NCBI GenBank assembly: GCA_944739405.2 | Contig: OX123193.2 | Coordinates: forward strand, 9,494,331-9,558,330 | Reading direction: 5' to 3' | From: Euclidia mi | Taxonomy: Eukaryota > Arthropoda > Insecta > Lepidoptera > Erebidae | DNA length: 64,000 nucleotides | Shown: positions 32,231 to 43,718 of the stretch, one piece after another | Numbering within the stretch: position 1 is the first letter of the stretch | Layout of the letters: every line of letters starts with the position of its first letter | Notes under the pieces: model-generated | The model's database searches: none | The model's input: only the letters and a program-made list of their open reading frames with translations | What the model was told of the DNA's origin: nothing | Program-made: the position numbers and the translations under genes

Positions 32231-32474
32231 CGGCCGCCGTGGTCCAGTGGATAGCGTATGCGACTGCTGATTGGAGGTCCAGGGTTCGATTCCCGGGTCG
32301 GGCAAAAGTGTTATTGGGGTTTGCTGAATTCTCAGAAGGAGCACCGAGTCTTGGTGATGTGCCCGGTAACGGCAATTGGCTCACCCCCTATTATGCGGGA
32401 CCAAAAAATTCATGGCGAAATGTGGGTCAAATATTAGACCTCTGCATAACCCTTTGGGGATAAAGGCGTGAGTC
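32231..32474 (+). mobile_element. SINE family B in the left arm
   Basis: The head ccgtggtccagtggatagcg, box B gggttcgattcccgggtcgg and full body are present, ending gataaaggcgtgagtc. The 74-codon frame in it is incidental. Confidence 0.88.
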
Positions 32475-33216
32475 AAAAAAGAATTTGGTATGAGTATGGA
32501 CTCATTCGATTTAGCAATAAATTTAATAGCAAATGAAACCTTAAACGCCTGGTTTGTAAAATTTGAGTTTATATCTCTTCGGAGAAGGTTCCCTTAATTT
32601 GGGTAGGACTCGTCAGATCCTGATTTCTAGTGCTAAGATAAATTTATGATTTCTTGGCGATAGAAGATGTACATATTTTATCGCCAAGGTATGCAATTTT
32701 TCTTTAGTATATTGATACATTGCCAAAATGGTACTTTTTGCAGCAATTAAATTCTACATGTAACAATGTTATTCAAAAATATCATTACTAGGCGATACTT
32801 ACTAGCAAACATGTTTGATTGTTAAACTCACTAGCATCTTCCAAGTATCTTCGTAGCTGAAAGTAAGGCAGTTACGGGTTAACTCTTAAGAAAAGTTGGC
32901 GAACACCCCCTTTCATAAGTCACCGTCGTATTAGAACTTAAAGAGTTATGCCGTTTTTGAGCCATCATATATTCACAAGAACAAATTTGCTCGCTACTCT
33001 GTGTATCTGCATGTTTTATTTGAAATAGTCTGAAGGGCAGAATCCTTTATACAAGACGGTGATACTTATTATTTTATTCAACCTAACAGTATCTTAAGTG
33101 CATTCTAGAATTGGATGCCTCGGCACGCGGCACGCGAAGTTCTTAATTTAACAGTTTACTACTTAATTGAGCAACTGTCGACTGACCTCCGCAATTTCAA
33201 AGTTTTATAATAATAA

Positions 33217-33720
33217 CTAGCTGACCCGGCAAACGTTGTTTTGCAATTTTTTTTTTTTTTTGAAAAATAGATGTTGGCCGATTCTCATAGATACCGGATA
33301 AGCACAAAAAAAATCATCAAAATCGGTCAAGCCGTTTCGGAGGAGTATGGGAACGAAAACTGTGACACGATAATTTTATCTATATAAAATGTAGGTATAT
33401 GCTGCCGCGGACTTTTATTTAGAACTTTTTAAGATAAACAATATCACCGTACATTATCTTCATGTAACTTCAACGGTTTAGGCAACGCACGCGAAGATAG
33501 GTTTCAGAGCTCAGGATTTTTACTGACTTAATTGATAATTTTCAACAAATGGCAACTTTACACAAAATCTTTATAAATTGTAGCCTATGTGTTATTCTGA
33601 TGTATAAACTATATTACTGTAAAGTTTCATCCAAATCCGTTCAGTAGATTTTGCGTGAAAGAGTAACAAACATCCATACATACATCTTCACAAACTGTCG
33701 CATTTATAATATAAGTAGGA
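33217..33720 (-). mobile_element. Non-autonomous Helitron-like element H3 (reversed), left arm
   Basis: On the minus strand it starts TCCTACTTATATTATAAATG and ends cgggtcagCTAG before T. The body includes the common ctgaacggatttggatgaa and aaacggcttgaccgatttt stretches. It is 504 bases and non-coding. Confidence 0.7.
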
Positions 33721-33740
33721 AGTAGGGAAGTAGGGATAGT

Positions 33741-34044
33741 GGGTGGGACCCACGGATTCCCACGTACGTGAAGTGTGAATTCAGATACCTCTTGAGTAAC
33801 TCAACGGGGCTATCTTACTTTCGGCAGGGCTGAATATTCGAGGCCCTGTGTGTATTTTCAAAATAAATCGCAGGGACAGACTTGAAACAGCTGGAATCGA
33901 CCCCTGAACATGTTGTTTTTCGCATGGTCAGTTATATGTGGCATGTTCACGAGTAATCGGTAAAAATTATTTACATGTTCTATATGAAGGTGGTAAAACA
34001 GTTAGATAATGTTGTGTTTAAAGAAAGTCTCTAATGATATCCCT
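33741..34044. repeat. Palindrome spacer containing direct repeat A, copy 2
   Basis: The 304-base centre holds 33748-33980, matching 30731-30963, followed by 64 bases not seen elsewhere. It makes the palindrome asymmetric and records a second switch event. Confidence 0.9.
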
Positions 34045-34064
34045 ACTATCCCTACTTCCCTACT

Positions 34065-34568
34065 TCCTACTTATATTATAAATGCGACAGTTTGTGAAGA
34101 TGTATGTATGGATGTTTGTTACTCTTTCACGCAAAATCTACTGAACGGATTTGGATGAAACTTTACAGTAATATAGTTTATACATCAGAATAACACATAG
34201 GCTACAATTTATAAAGATTTTGTGTAAAGTTGCCATTTGTTGAAAATTATCAATTAAGTCAGTAAAAATCCTGAGCTCTGAAACCTATCTTCGCGTGCGT
34301 TGCCTAAACCGTTGAAGTTACATGAAGATAATGTACGGTGATATTGTTTATCTTAAAAAGTTCTAAATAAAAGTCCGCGGCAGCATATACCTACATTTTA
34401 TATAGATAAAATTATCGTGTCACAGTTTTCGTTCCCATACTCCTCCGAAACGGCTTGACCGATTTTGATGATTTTTTTTGTGCTTATCCGGTATCTATGA
34501 GAATCGGCCAACATCTATTTTTCAAAAAAAAAAAAAAATTGCAAAACAACGTTTGCCGGGTCAGCTAG
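34065..34568 (+). mobile_element. Helitron-like element H3, right arm
   Basis: Mirror copy of 33217-33720, in forward orientation here. Confidence 0.7.
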
Positions 34569-35310
34569 TTATTATTATAAAACTTTGAAATTGCGGAGGT
34601 CAGTCGACAGTTGCTCAATTAAGTAGTAAACTGTTAAATTAAGAACTTCGCGTGCCGCGTGCCGAGGCATCCAATTCTAGAATGCACTTAAGATACTGTT
34701 AGGTTGAATAAAATAATAAGTATCACCGTCTTGTATAAAGGATTCTGCCCTTCAGACTATTTCAAATAAAACATGCAGATACACAGAGTAGCGAGCAAAT
34801 TTGTTCTTGTGAATATATGATGGCTCAAAAACGGCATAACTCTTTAAGTTCTAATACGACGGTGACTTATGAAAGGGGGTGTTCGCCAACTTTTCTTAAG
34901 AGTTAACCCGTAACTGCCTTACTTTCAGCTACGAAGATACTTGGAAGATGCTAGTGAGTTTAACAATCAAACATGTTTGCTAGTAAGTATCGCCTAGTAA
35001 TGATATTTTTGAATAACATTGTTACATGTAGAATTTAATTGCTGCAAAAAGTACCATTTTGGCAATGTATCAATATACTAAAGAAAAATTGCATACCTTG
35101 GCGATAAAATATGTACATCTTCTATCGCCAAGAAATCATAAATTTATCTTAGCACTAGAAATCAGGATCTGACGAGTCCTACCCAAATTAAGGGAACCTT
35201 CTCCGAAGAGATATAAACTCAAATTTTACAAACCAGGCGTTTAAGGTTTCATTTGCTATTAAATTTATTGCTAAATCGAATGAGTCCATACTCATACCAA
35301 ATTCTTTTTT

Positions 35311-35554
35311 GACTCACGCCTTTATCCCCAAAGGGTTATGCAGAGGTCTAATATTTGACCCACATTTCGCCATGAATTTTTTGGTCCCGCATAATAGGGG
35401 GTGAGCCAATTGCCGTTACCGGGCACATCACCAAGACTCGGTGCTCCTTCTGAGAATTCAGCAAACCCCAATAACACTTTTGCCCGACCCGGGAATCGAA
35501 CCCTGGACCTCCAATCAGCAGTCGCATACGCTATCCACTGGACCACGGCGGCCG
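35311..35554 (-). mobile_element. SINE family B, right arm (reversed)
   Basis: Mirror copy of 32231-32474. Confidence 0.88.
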
Positions 35555-36539
35555 GCTAAGGCTGGTCGGTACTACTAAATACAATTTATTGTAATTTTGA
35601 TGATGTTACGACTAATTTTGGTGACTTCCAAAACAGAAAATGTACACTTGACAATACAAAACAATTTACAAAAACTCCGCCTACAATCCTTTAGACGTTT
35701 CTTACCTCTTGGCTCCAAGATCTGTTATAGCAGTGACGGCTAAGATTTATGTGCAAATTCCGTTAATGTACTAACTCCAATTTTATTAGTTTATACTTTT
35801 CAATCACATTCTCTGAGATTAAAGTTCCATCCGCATTCAGATAGCAAATTGCATTCGTAAAGTGTTACAGTTGAGAATTTCTTATTATGTTTTTTTATGT
35901 ACTGTGACTTGATTGGCCTAGAAAATGGAATGATTTTGTTATTAATCTTGGTTTAATCTGCCACTGCTTATTTATTCAAGATTTGATAAATATCTTAAAT
36001 TAATGTAGGGATGGGTTTCTGTAAGCATATTTTTTTACAAATATGTACATCTTCATCTTTCTTCAGTCTGAATTGCCTGAAAAACAGCCAAAAATGCATT
36101 TATTCGCCGACAAGTATATACAACATGTAACATATTAAACGCACTTCCTGAAAGTCGTTTGTTCAGTATCGGCTACTTAATCCATTTCTGTCAGTTTTAA
36201 TATTGATTTGTTTTGTTCTAAAATAATAAAAATAACGTAAATTATAGTCACTCATTTGTTTGAAAAGTTGAAATATAGGAAAATAAAACTTAAGTCAAAG
36301 CAGAACGCCTTCTTTTAAAATGCATTTGTTTAATGGTTCCACGTTGGGTCACACGAACGCACACATTAATACAACACAATTTACCACCACAATTTACCAC
36401 CAAAATATATATTATCTATCTTTAGCTTATGTAATAATCAACAGGCAAGAGCGAGACGTAATGTGTCGCTCGCGCTGGCAAATGACGAGCGCTGGCGATG
36501 CGCTTAGACAAGTTATGACAAGTATCTAGTCATCCATCG

Positions 36540-36838
36540 GGAATCTGTCAGCGAGAGTTGCGAAAAAATGTTTTAAAAAGTTCACTTGTTTATTTACAAA
36601 ATGTGTAATTATCAACATGACGACGCCGGTGTGGAAGGTTCTGCATCATCTTGATGTTAACTTGTCGCCCCTAGACTTTTTAACCGTGGGGAAATATTAA
36701 ATCACTAGTTTATTGTGAGGAGACAACAAGTGCCGAGGAGATAATTAAGATATTAGCTGCTTTTGAAACAGTGAAAAGATGTGATGTGTGAGGAAACAGT
36801 GAAGTGTTAAGTGAACTAATTGAATGTGATTTTATCCT
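36540..36838 (+). other. Possible 5' exon with splice donor (speculative)
   Basis: A 27-codon ORF at 36617-36700 (start MTTPVWKVLHHLDVN) has a good Kozak context (atcaacATGA), and a strong donor gtaagtta follows at 36839. Most of it lies in the palindrome arm, but the donor lies just outside. No partner exon was identified. Confidence 0.2.
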
Positions 36839-37003
36839 GTAAGTTATTTGATTATTCTATTAATGTAACTATTAATTGACATCTTTAAACACGCCGTTCT
36901 TGCTTTTTCTCTCATTGAAATGCTTTAACTTTATCTATCAATAATGCTAACTAAGTATGATTAAGTTAAGATAGTCACAATCAATAGTCATCTACAATGG
37001 TAT

Positions 37004-37230
37004 TGTAGGGGTTCTTTAGTAATGATGTTGTTTGTGAGAAGATAAAATAAGTACTCCAAAATACGAAAAGATAAATATGCTTTACTGGTACCAGTTGTTC
37101 ACAGAAATACTTATTATAAATAAACTACATAGCTACGACCTAACTGTATGGGAGCGTGGAGACGACTGCTGAGCTTCGCTTACACAATAGTGCGCCTTGT
37201 ATATAATTTGTAGCGTCAGCAGCCGCTACA
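37004..37230 (-). repeat. 3' LTR of a small gypsy-like element
   Basis: 227 bases, tgtagggg to gccgctaca, identical to 38241-38467 by eye. The adjoining internal side reads atattcccccctttat, which on the minus strand is a polypurine tract. Confidence 0.92.
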
Positions 37231-38240
37231 ATATTCCCCCCTTTATTAAAAGAAGAACATAACAAAATACACAATTTAAAAAACCCGAAACAAAATAATT
37301 ACAAAAACCAATCTACATAAAATAATATAGTATAAGTAAGTACCAGGTGCTAGCGCTCGAATTGCGTCATATCATAAACATGTATCAAGTAACCGGAGCG
37401 CTAGTCCTGAGAATGCAAACTAAACAGAAACTCAGTAAGTATATGGAACTCTATAACGATAACGAACTAACTACCTATGTATGTGATTTTATTTTTAGAA
37501 CGATACTACTATAACTTTATACTAAAGACCAAAACACGATACTTAATAACACAGTTGCCGTTTCTATTACACTCCTGTTGCTCTTCGTAAGCCGCTTGTA
37601 GAGAGCTGGTCGTACAAAGAAGCAAATAGGTTTCGTCCATCCTGCCAGTGATCTTCACCGTTCTGCCTGGGCCGTGATGAGGGACGACAGGGTGCGCTAT
37701 CCAACACAGAGTGGTATCCATCCTCGCCTCCAAGTGTGATGAGCCGCTTCGACGCGTGCACTGTTCCGTAGAGTGCCACCGCCGGTCCCGTGTCGATCCC
37801 GTCTTCGGAGAATGCTACGTCTTCGTCTTGGTGCGGAATTCTGCCTCGCCACCAAGGTCAATTACACCTTATGCCCCGACGTACGCACTTTCCTTCAGAG
37901 TGCCGCCGCCGTCGTATGCCGCTCCGGAATTCGTCTGCTGCCCATGTTGCCGTGATCACTGTTATCGGCAAATCGTCATGTACCTTGTTCCAAATTTGGG
38001 TCGCACGTGTCTTGACTCTGATGTTGTCCGCAGTTAGGTCGTAAGCCCTTTCGGTCGTAGTAAAAAGGGCGAGTCGTCTCCCATGAGTCCAGGATGTCTC
38101 CGTGTCCAGGCTGCTTGTCTGCTCGCTGTTGCCACGCTGCACATGCGCTTGTTTGATTCCGCTGACCATGTGCACGTGCGTCGATGCCGCTTTGCCGAAT
38201 CTGAGCCGAAGGTTGCGTGTTCGTTGTCAGGGGTCACCAA
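37231..38240 (-). mobile_element. Internal region of a non-autonomous LTR retrotransposon
   Basis: At the right end (38224-38240) the minus strand reads ttggtgacccctgacaacg, a primer-binding site next to the 5' LTR. The whole element (37004-38467, 1,464 bases) is flanked by GTAT on both sides, a gypsy-sized 4-base TSD. The interior has only short overlapping frames (up to about 105 codons, 37858-38175 minus) with no protease, RT, RNase H or integrase motif. It would depend on proteins made elsewhere. The identical LTRs indicate recent insertion or conversion. Confidence 0.88.
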
Positions 38241-38467
38241 TGTAGGGGTTCTTTAGTAATGATGTTGTTTGTGAGAAGATAAAATAAGTACTCCAAAATA
38301 CGAAAAGATAAATATGCTTTACTGGTACCAGTTGTTCACAGAAATACTTATTATAAATAAACTACATAGCTACGACCTAACTGTATGGGAGCGTGGAGAC
38401 GACTGCTGAGCTTCGCTTACACAATAGTGCGCCTTGTATATAATTTGTAGCGTCAGCAGCCGCTACA
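38241..38467 (-). repeat. 5' LTR of the small gypsy-like element
   Basis: Identical to 37004-37230 by eye. The TSD GTAT follows at 38468-38471, matching 37000-37003. Confidence 0.92.
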
Positions 38468-38471
38468 GTAT

Positions 38472-39105
38472 GAAACAATAGATCGTGCATGTTAGTAGCA
38501 AACAAATAAATAATTTTATAAGTCAACTGTCCACTCCAAAGCCTGAAAGTGTGATGGAAAGAAATAGTCATATCTTTGGAAATATCAACAGTAGCTGACA
38601 AAGTATTCAAAAATCATTTTTGAAAACCCCATTCTATCAGAGCGTGGTATGAAGACAATATTTGAAACATTTTGATTATATCGTATCGTATTTCGTTCTT
38701 ATCAGATCGCTGTTGTTTGTTTACTATAGCACAGATAATATAATACTATTCTACCATAGCAACCGTTTCGTGTGTTTGTGTGCGTGCGCAGATTTATAGT
38801 GACCACGCTTTTCACTTTTAATCGAGTTTATACTTTCTTCAAAAATCAATATTTACGCAAATAAAAAAAATATTTCAATGCATGGATTATGATTGTAACA
38901 AGGTTTTCTAATTGGGGTGTCTGAGGATGTGCGTTATTTCCGTGATACACATAGTCAGATGTATTCCATTGGATCAGCCCTGTTGCTGCAGAATAATGGC
39001 CAGCAATACCCATAGCAAAAAAGTCAAAATGGGTATAAAATGATTTAAAACTCAAGTAATATAAATTATTACTAGCTAGTTACATCTAACAAAAAGAGTC
39101 ATGTC
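38472..39105. other. No recognised gene
   Basis: Minus-strand frame 38846-39055 reads MGIAGHYSAATGLIQWNTSD within it and looks somewhat protein-like, but I cannot place it. The rest is AT-rich. Confidence 0.3.
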
Positions 39106-39310
39106 CGTGTGGTGACGAATTAAGAATACGGAACGTTACCACCCCATATCATCCCATGGGTGTCGTAAGAGCCGACAGAGAAAACTTGAAACAAACCCTA
39201 TACTAACCCGTTTAGCCAGCGTGGTATAGTAGGCCAATTCCTCTCTTCGCCAAGGAGAGGCCTAATCCAGCTGCAGTGGACTGTAAGGGGCTGATAAAGA
39301 AGAAGTTACA
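39106..39310 (+). repeat. LINE/SINE 3'-region fragment
   Basis: ccatgggtgtcgtaagagcc near 39163 matches the first module of the compound SINEs. It ends gcagtggactgtaaggggct with a gat-type tail. Confidence 0.55.
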
Positions 39311-42226
39311 TCAAACAACTAAATCCGGAAAACAAGATTAACAAATTGTTATCCAGAGATTGAAACCAATCCGTAAATCCATTCTCAAACGCACACGATT
39401 CTTTTCTTTGATTTTCCCTCGCCTAAAAATACACACAAGGTTTTTCCTTAACAGTATGGTGTAGCGTACAGGTATCTAAGGCCTAACACATAGTGACGCC
39501 ACGAGACGACAAATGATTTTTGATCAAATAAGTATATCACTTAATTATATGCAGTTAAAGTTGAAACTTCATCTTCAGGTTAGATGTTTCGGTATGCCTC
39601 AGCATGGAGTACGTAAGTAAAATGTCATTGAGATTTCAATTTTATCACCAATAAATTAAGCTTTATTCTTCTTTGTTGTAAAAAGTCGCCAGCGTATCGT
39701 ACCAACACTAAGCACGTGGCCTTAGCTTATTTACCGAATAAATAAAAATAGCAAGAGAGGGAGATTTCCTTCTTTGACGAAAGCTGTAGCGAGAACTACT
39801 AAAGGCATGTTCAGACGGTTTAATCAAACCCGCAAGTTACGTAAACTTTAGGGACAATGACGTCGAGGTGCTAGAAGTGCCAAGTCCTAGAATGTGATAT
39901 TATTATTAAAATTAGTTTTGTAAATTTCTCCTAATCTGTACATAATTATTATTAAGAAATGAAGTCTGTATGAACGCAAATAAAATGGATACCTATCTGT
40001 ACGGTTAATTCAAATCCAAATTCAAACTCATTTATTCAAGCTTATTTACTCATATAGTTTACAAAAGCAACACTCATGAATTTCAATTCTTTTTTTACAA
40101 ACAGGTTCGGGATAGTATCGCTATGAGAGATCAAAATCTTAATCTCACAGTTCGTACGCGATTTTTTTTTGGCTATTGTTATTTGGGAATATGCGTATAG
40201 ACATATCTAGACTACGTATAGATGTATCAGCAACCAAAAGGTTAAAGAATTTTGTAAAGGTGACAAGTGAACAATGATATGAATTTTTTACACCAAAATA
40301 TAGGGCAATTCCTGAAGGTTTTTGTGTACAATGTGTTTACGCAGGTGGAGCCGTCGGCGAAGTCAAATAATATAAATAAAATGAAGAAATGGGATCACAC
40401 GTATAATGATTCCATGCCTTGTTAATAGTAGGGGAGCCCATGAAAGGATTTCGGAATTCAGGTACCCGAGCGCGTCAGATATTGATAGCATCCATGTCCT
40501 ATATATTTAAATAAAGCAGGAATGTTAATTTGATCGTTTGCATAGTGGAGATGGTTGTACGAAAGATTTTAAAATGAAAAGATAATGAAAATTAATCGAG
40601 CGTGTCAGACTTTCTAAAGGATTGCTAAGTGAATCTAAAAAAGGCTCTCATTGGATAATCTGACGATTTGGGTGTGACGCAAACTCGTGGTCACTATAGA
40701 ACGAGCAAAAAGATTCGCTATTTTGAGATACTCAAGCTTGTATATGCTTTCATCCTAACGTCCTAGACGTGCTTTCTAATAATCTGACGATTATCTGGAG
40801 GGATTAGTGCAAATGTCTTTTTTTTAGTTTTGAAAATCAATAGCCGCTCCTTCCTCCGATGAAAAGGTATACATAATTTACATTTTTATCATCTTAGCTT
40901 TGCAACCAAATAGGTCTCAATGACGCTTGAGTAAATCCCAATTTAGAATCGTGGGATATTTTTGCCATACATAACATTATAATAGTGGACTACTACGCAC
41001 TGTATGGCAAAAAAATAAAAATATTTTGTTGTTTTATGCTTTCAGATATAAAAGGCACGGTAGATTTAACTTGAAAGTCTTTAAACAATCCATATTTTAG
41101 TAGAAAATGCATTTGATGGCAATCTCACCGGACCTCAGCAGTGATGTTGAGGGAAAGTATTTCTTAGAAGGTGCGTACTCGTAATAGGAGGCACATATTT
41201 GGAGAAAAAGACCCACGTCTTGACGACCCGCATACGTAAGGCGAAAGCAAAACACTTGGTACCTATGTGTAGTCGTATAATCTTAACATGCACCATGAAA
41301 CAGTGATGCTTTCAGTAAGGTTCGCCGGTACTGATGACGGTCGCAGCATAATCTTAGTAAAATCTACTAGAATAATAATTGTATCATTTAAAAATAGAAC
41401 ATTGCAAGAAGGAGAGTGAATGTTCATGCGCACACACGGGCAGATTTGAAGGCGAGCAAGTAAAATAAAGAGCTTGTAGTTTGAAAAATAACAGAAAAGG
41501 AAAGAGGAGGCATCATTCACACAAACTGGAAAGAAAGAGCAAGTCTTCTGAATGACTTATTTTTTACTGTACGAAACGCTACAAAATGCCTATCTTAGTA
41601 CAGAAAAGGAACTTCCATAAACTCTAGTTCGAAGTAAGTAGATCTTGTCAGAACGTTAATACCTTTTATCTGAAGATAAGCTCAATTACACCGGTTATAA
41701 GCGGTTTGTTACCGGTTAAACTTGATGTGTTTGCGTTCAGCATCAACTAGAACAATGTTATACGCTAGTGTTGCCAAGGCAGTAACTTACCACAAGATAC
41801 GAGCGAAATGAATTTGTAAATGAGTTTCCGCGCCGTATAGACGTTGCTTAATAGGTACAGTTTGTTACATATTGTGTTCACTCAGAATTATAAGAATTGA
41901 GTATAGAATCACGGCTACAACAAAAATGTGTCCGTATGATTGTATTAATACAGTCCTCTTATCGAAGAATAGTTTAAAGTTGCAGTTTAATTTTATTATA
42001 AGATTAGTGAGAGCGCGGGAGACACATACTCTTGTTCCATCGTGTCTTACTTTTCTATAGTGTAAGGATATATATAAAAGTAGAAAACCCTCGTAGGGTG
42101 TGAGGGTCCTTACCTATAATTTTCATGTGCTCTTGACTTAAGTATAATTAATTTCATAACCACTGTCTAGCGACGCATATGAATAAAAGTAAGATCAAAT
42201 ACATAAAAAAAAAAAATCCATTAGGC
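39311..42226. other. 2.9 kb mostly unassigned; one LINE tail
   Basis: At about 40012-40110 attcaaatccaaattcaaac followed by catttattcaagc looks like the reversed (GAATTT)-rich 3' tail of a non-LTR element. Small frames (for example 41263-41520 minus) show no motif. Confidence 0.4.
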
Positions 42227-42808
42227 ATTTTTCTATTTTTTTTTTGTTTTTTTTTTTGTGTCTGGTTGGAAAATCTTCATGGAGTCCCTCCGTCTTGTGG
42301 GGGACTCTTACTGACTAAAACCAACCCGTGCTCCTCATGTACCCATGTGTCGGAGGGTAGGGTTTCACCGAAGCATTCCTCGCTACCCCCCGACAGGTAT
42401 TGGCCCACCAGATGGTCAGGCGGACCCCGATCGAAACCCCCGGGCTCCGCCGCCAAAACACCCAGCGGCCGCAGAGGATAGGGAGGACGGCAACGCAACA
42501 CCGCATCTCCTCTTCCTCTGCGTCCCCACCGCGACGCAACGATGGTGCGCCCCCATTTGGTCGCAGGAGATAGGGCGCGCGGCAACGCAACACCGACACG
42601 CCTCTCCTCCTGCGACCGCACCCGACTGCGAGGGACAGACAGAACTGTCCCCCACACCCGCACCTATGGACGCATCCTACGCAGGCCTCACGCAAGCCCA
42701 CGTGGAGCGTCCCCTCCGGGGATCCCGCTTAGCTTCACCGTGGGTGAAAATCAAATCCACGGTTACTAAGCCCCCCCACCACGACAAGGTGGAGATCCCA
42801 CGGGGGGG
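42227..42808 (-). mobile_element. GC-rich poly(A) retroposon with hairpin units (reversed)
   Basis: An 11-base direct repeat ATCCATTAGGC flanks it (42216-42226 and 42809-42819). On the minus strand it starts ccccccgtgggatctccacc and ends in two long A runs, so it inserted by target-primed reverse transcription. The 5' part contains ccaccttgtcgtggtggggg, which I associate with R1-like non-LTR elements; that link is recollection. No RT is present. Open frames on both strands follow from GC content. Two related units of about 107 bases with hairpin potential lie at about 42460-42640. Confidence 0.7.
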
Positions 42809-42819
42809 ATCCATTAGGC

Positions 42820-43590
42820 CCTACTCATCTTAATAATTACATCAAATAAATTTATGTCATCGTGGATGATAACTATATTTATTTTAGTCTTACTTTAATA
42901 TTTTTAGTTTAAATATATTATAAACTCATTGGTCTCGGCAAGAAAATGGTGACTGAAATACTTCCCTTTGAAAACTAAGATTTCTACAAAATTATTTTTA
43001 TTTTTTATTTATTTTAAAACTTCATATACACAATGCGTATACAAGGTGGACTTAATGCCTTAGGCAAATTACGAACTTAGGTCATATTTATTTATCTAAA
43101 GTGCTAAGAAAAGCATTAATATGTCGAGTCATAAAAATTCTCGAGACTCGTAAAAAAGTTATCTTTCTAGACCTTAGGCAAATAAATCGAAAACATCATT
43201 TGATATTGAAAGAGCAACTTTTATTTTATTTGAGAAGTAAGTACCCACAGCTGAGTTCCTAGAAATTCAATTAAGTTGGTGGCTATACATAATAATATCA
43301 GTTGTATGTTTTATGTTATTAGGGCACAGAGGTCTTTGTCATAAATATATGCATTTATCGAGATTGAGTGTCTGAAATTAAACCAAGTTTCCATTTAAAC
43401 CGAATGATCTAGAAACAATTTGGTTTCTTACTATTCGAAGTTTCGATTTCTTTAGAGAAATCGTGGTAATTGAAGACAGATAACAATCAGTTTAAATGTA
43501 ATATTTTTAAAACCAATATATCTCGATAGAATTCATAAATCGAAGATTGATTTCATTGTGTGTTTCTTCAATATTTGAATTGCTCTAATC
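42820..43590. other. AT-rich; no gene seen
   Basis: No repeats shared with the rest of the window apart from T-rich text near 43000-43050, where a tail-like tttatttattttaaaac run occurs. Confidence 0.4.
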
Positions 43591-43591
43591 A

Positions 43592-43718
43592 CACCACTAG
43601 GTGGTCCGACGGCCTGCAAAAGCTGGGGACGGCCTGGGTGCAGAATACAGAGGACCGTCGTTGTGGCTCATGTAAGGCGACGCCTATGTGCAGCAGTGGA
43701 CTACAAGAGGCTGATTAA
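43592..43718 (+). pseudogene. Non-LTR ORF2 C-terminal scrap
   Basis: The plus-strand translation reads WSDGLQKLGTAWVQNTEDRR, then after a frameshift a VQQW-like end (tgtgcagcagtggac) and a gat tail. It fits the W.DDl.k.ag..W...AqDR..W pattern of non-LTR C-termini. Confidence 0.6.

Larger units (their letters stand above)
30961..33740 (+). repeat. Left arm of a 2,780-bp inverted repeat
   Basis: Every position p pairs with 67785 minus p on the other strand. Boundaries were read base by base at both ends. Two translated frames (31256-31465 and 32239-32463) are identical to their partners in the right arm, and other spots compared showed no mismatch. The arm contains a SINE B copy and a reversed Helitron-like element. 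Confidence 0.93.
34045..36824 (-). repeat. Right arm of the 2,780-bp inverted repeat
   Basis: Reverse complement of 30961-33740. Sequence continues naturally into 36825 onward, where a splice-donor-like gtaagt is found at 36839, so this arm may be the original locus and the left arm the copy. Confidence 0.93.

Noticed and set aside
32239..35546. Identical 74-codon and 69-codon ORF pairs as duplicated genes
   Set aside because: The 74-codon frame is SINE B sequence and the 69-codon frame has no motif. They are identical because they lie in the palindrome arms.
38846..39055. 69-codon minus-strand ORF with protein-like composition
   Set aside because: I could not assign a family or find exon signals at its edges, so it is mentioned only as an unassigned frame.
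42277..42833. Several overlapping ORFs up to 162 codons on both strands
   Set aside because: High GC removes stop codons in all frames, no domain is recognisable, and the region is a TSD-flanked retroposon with an A tail on the minus strand.
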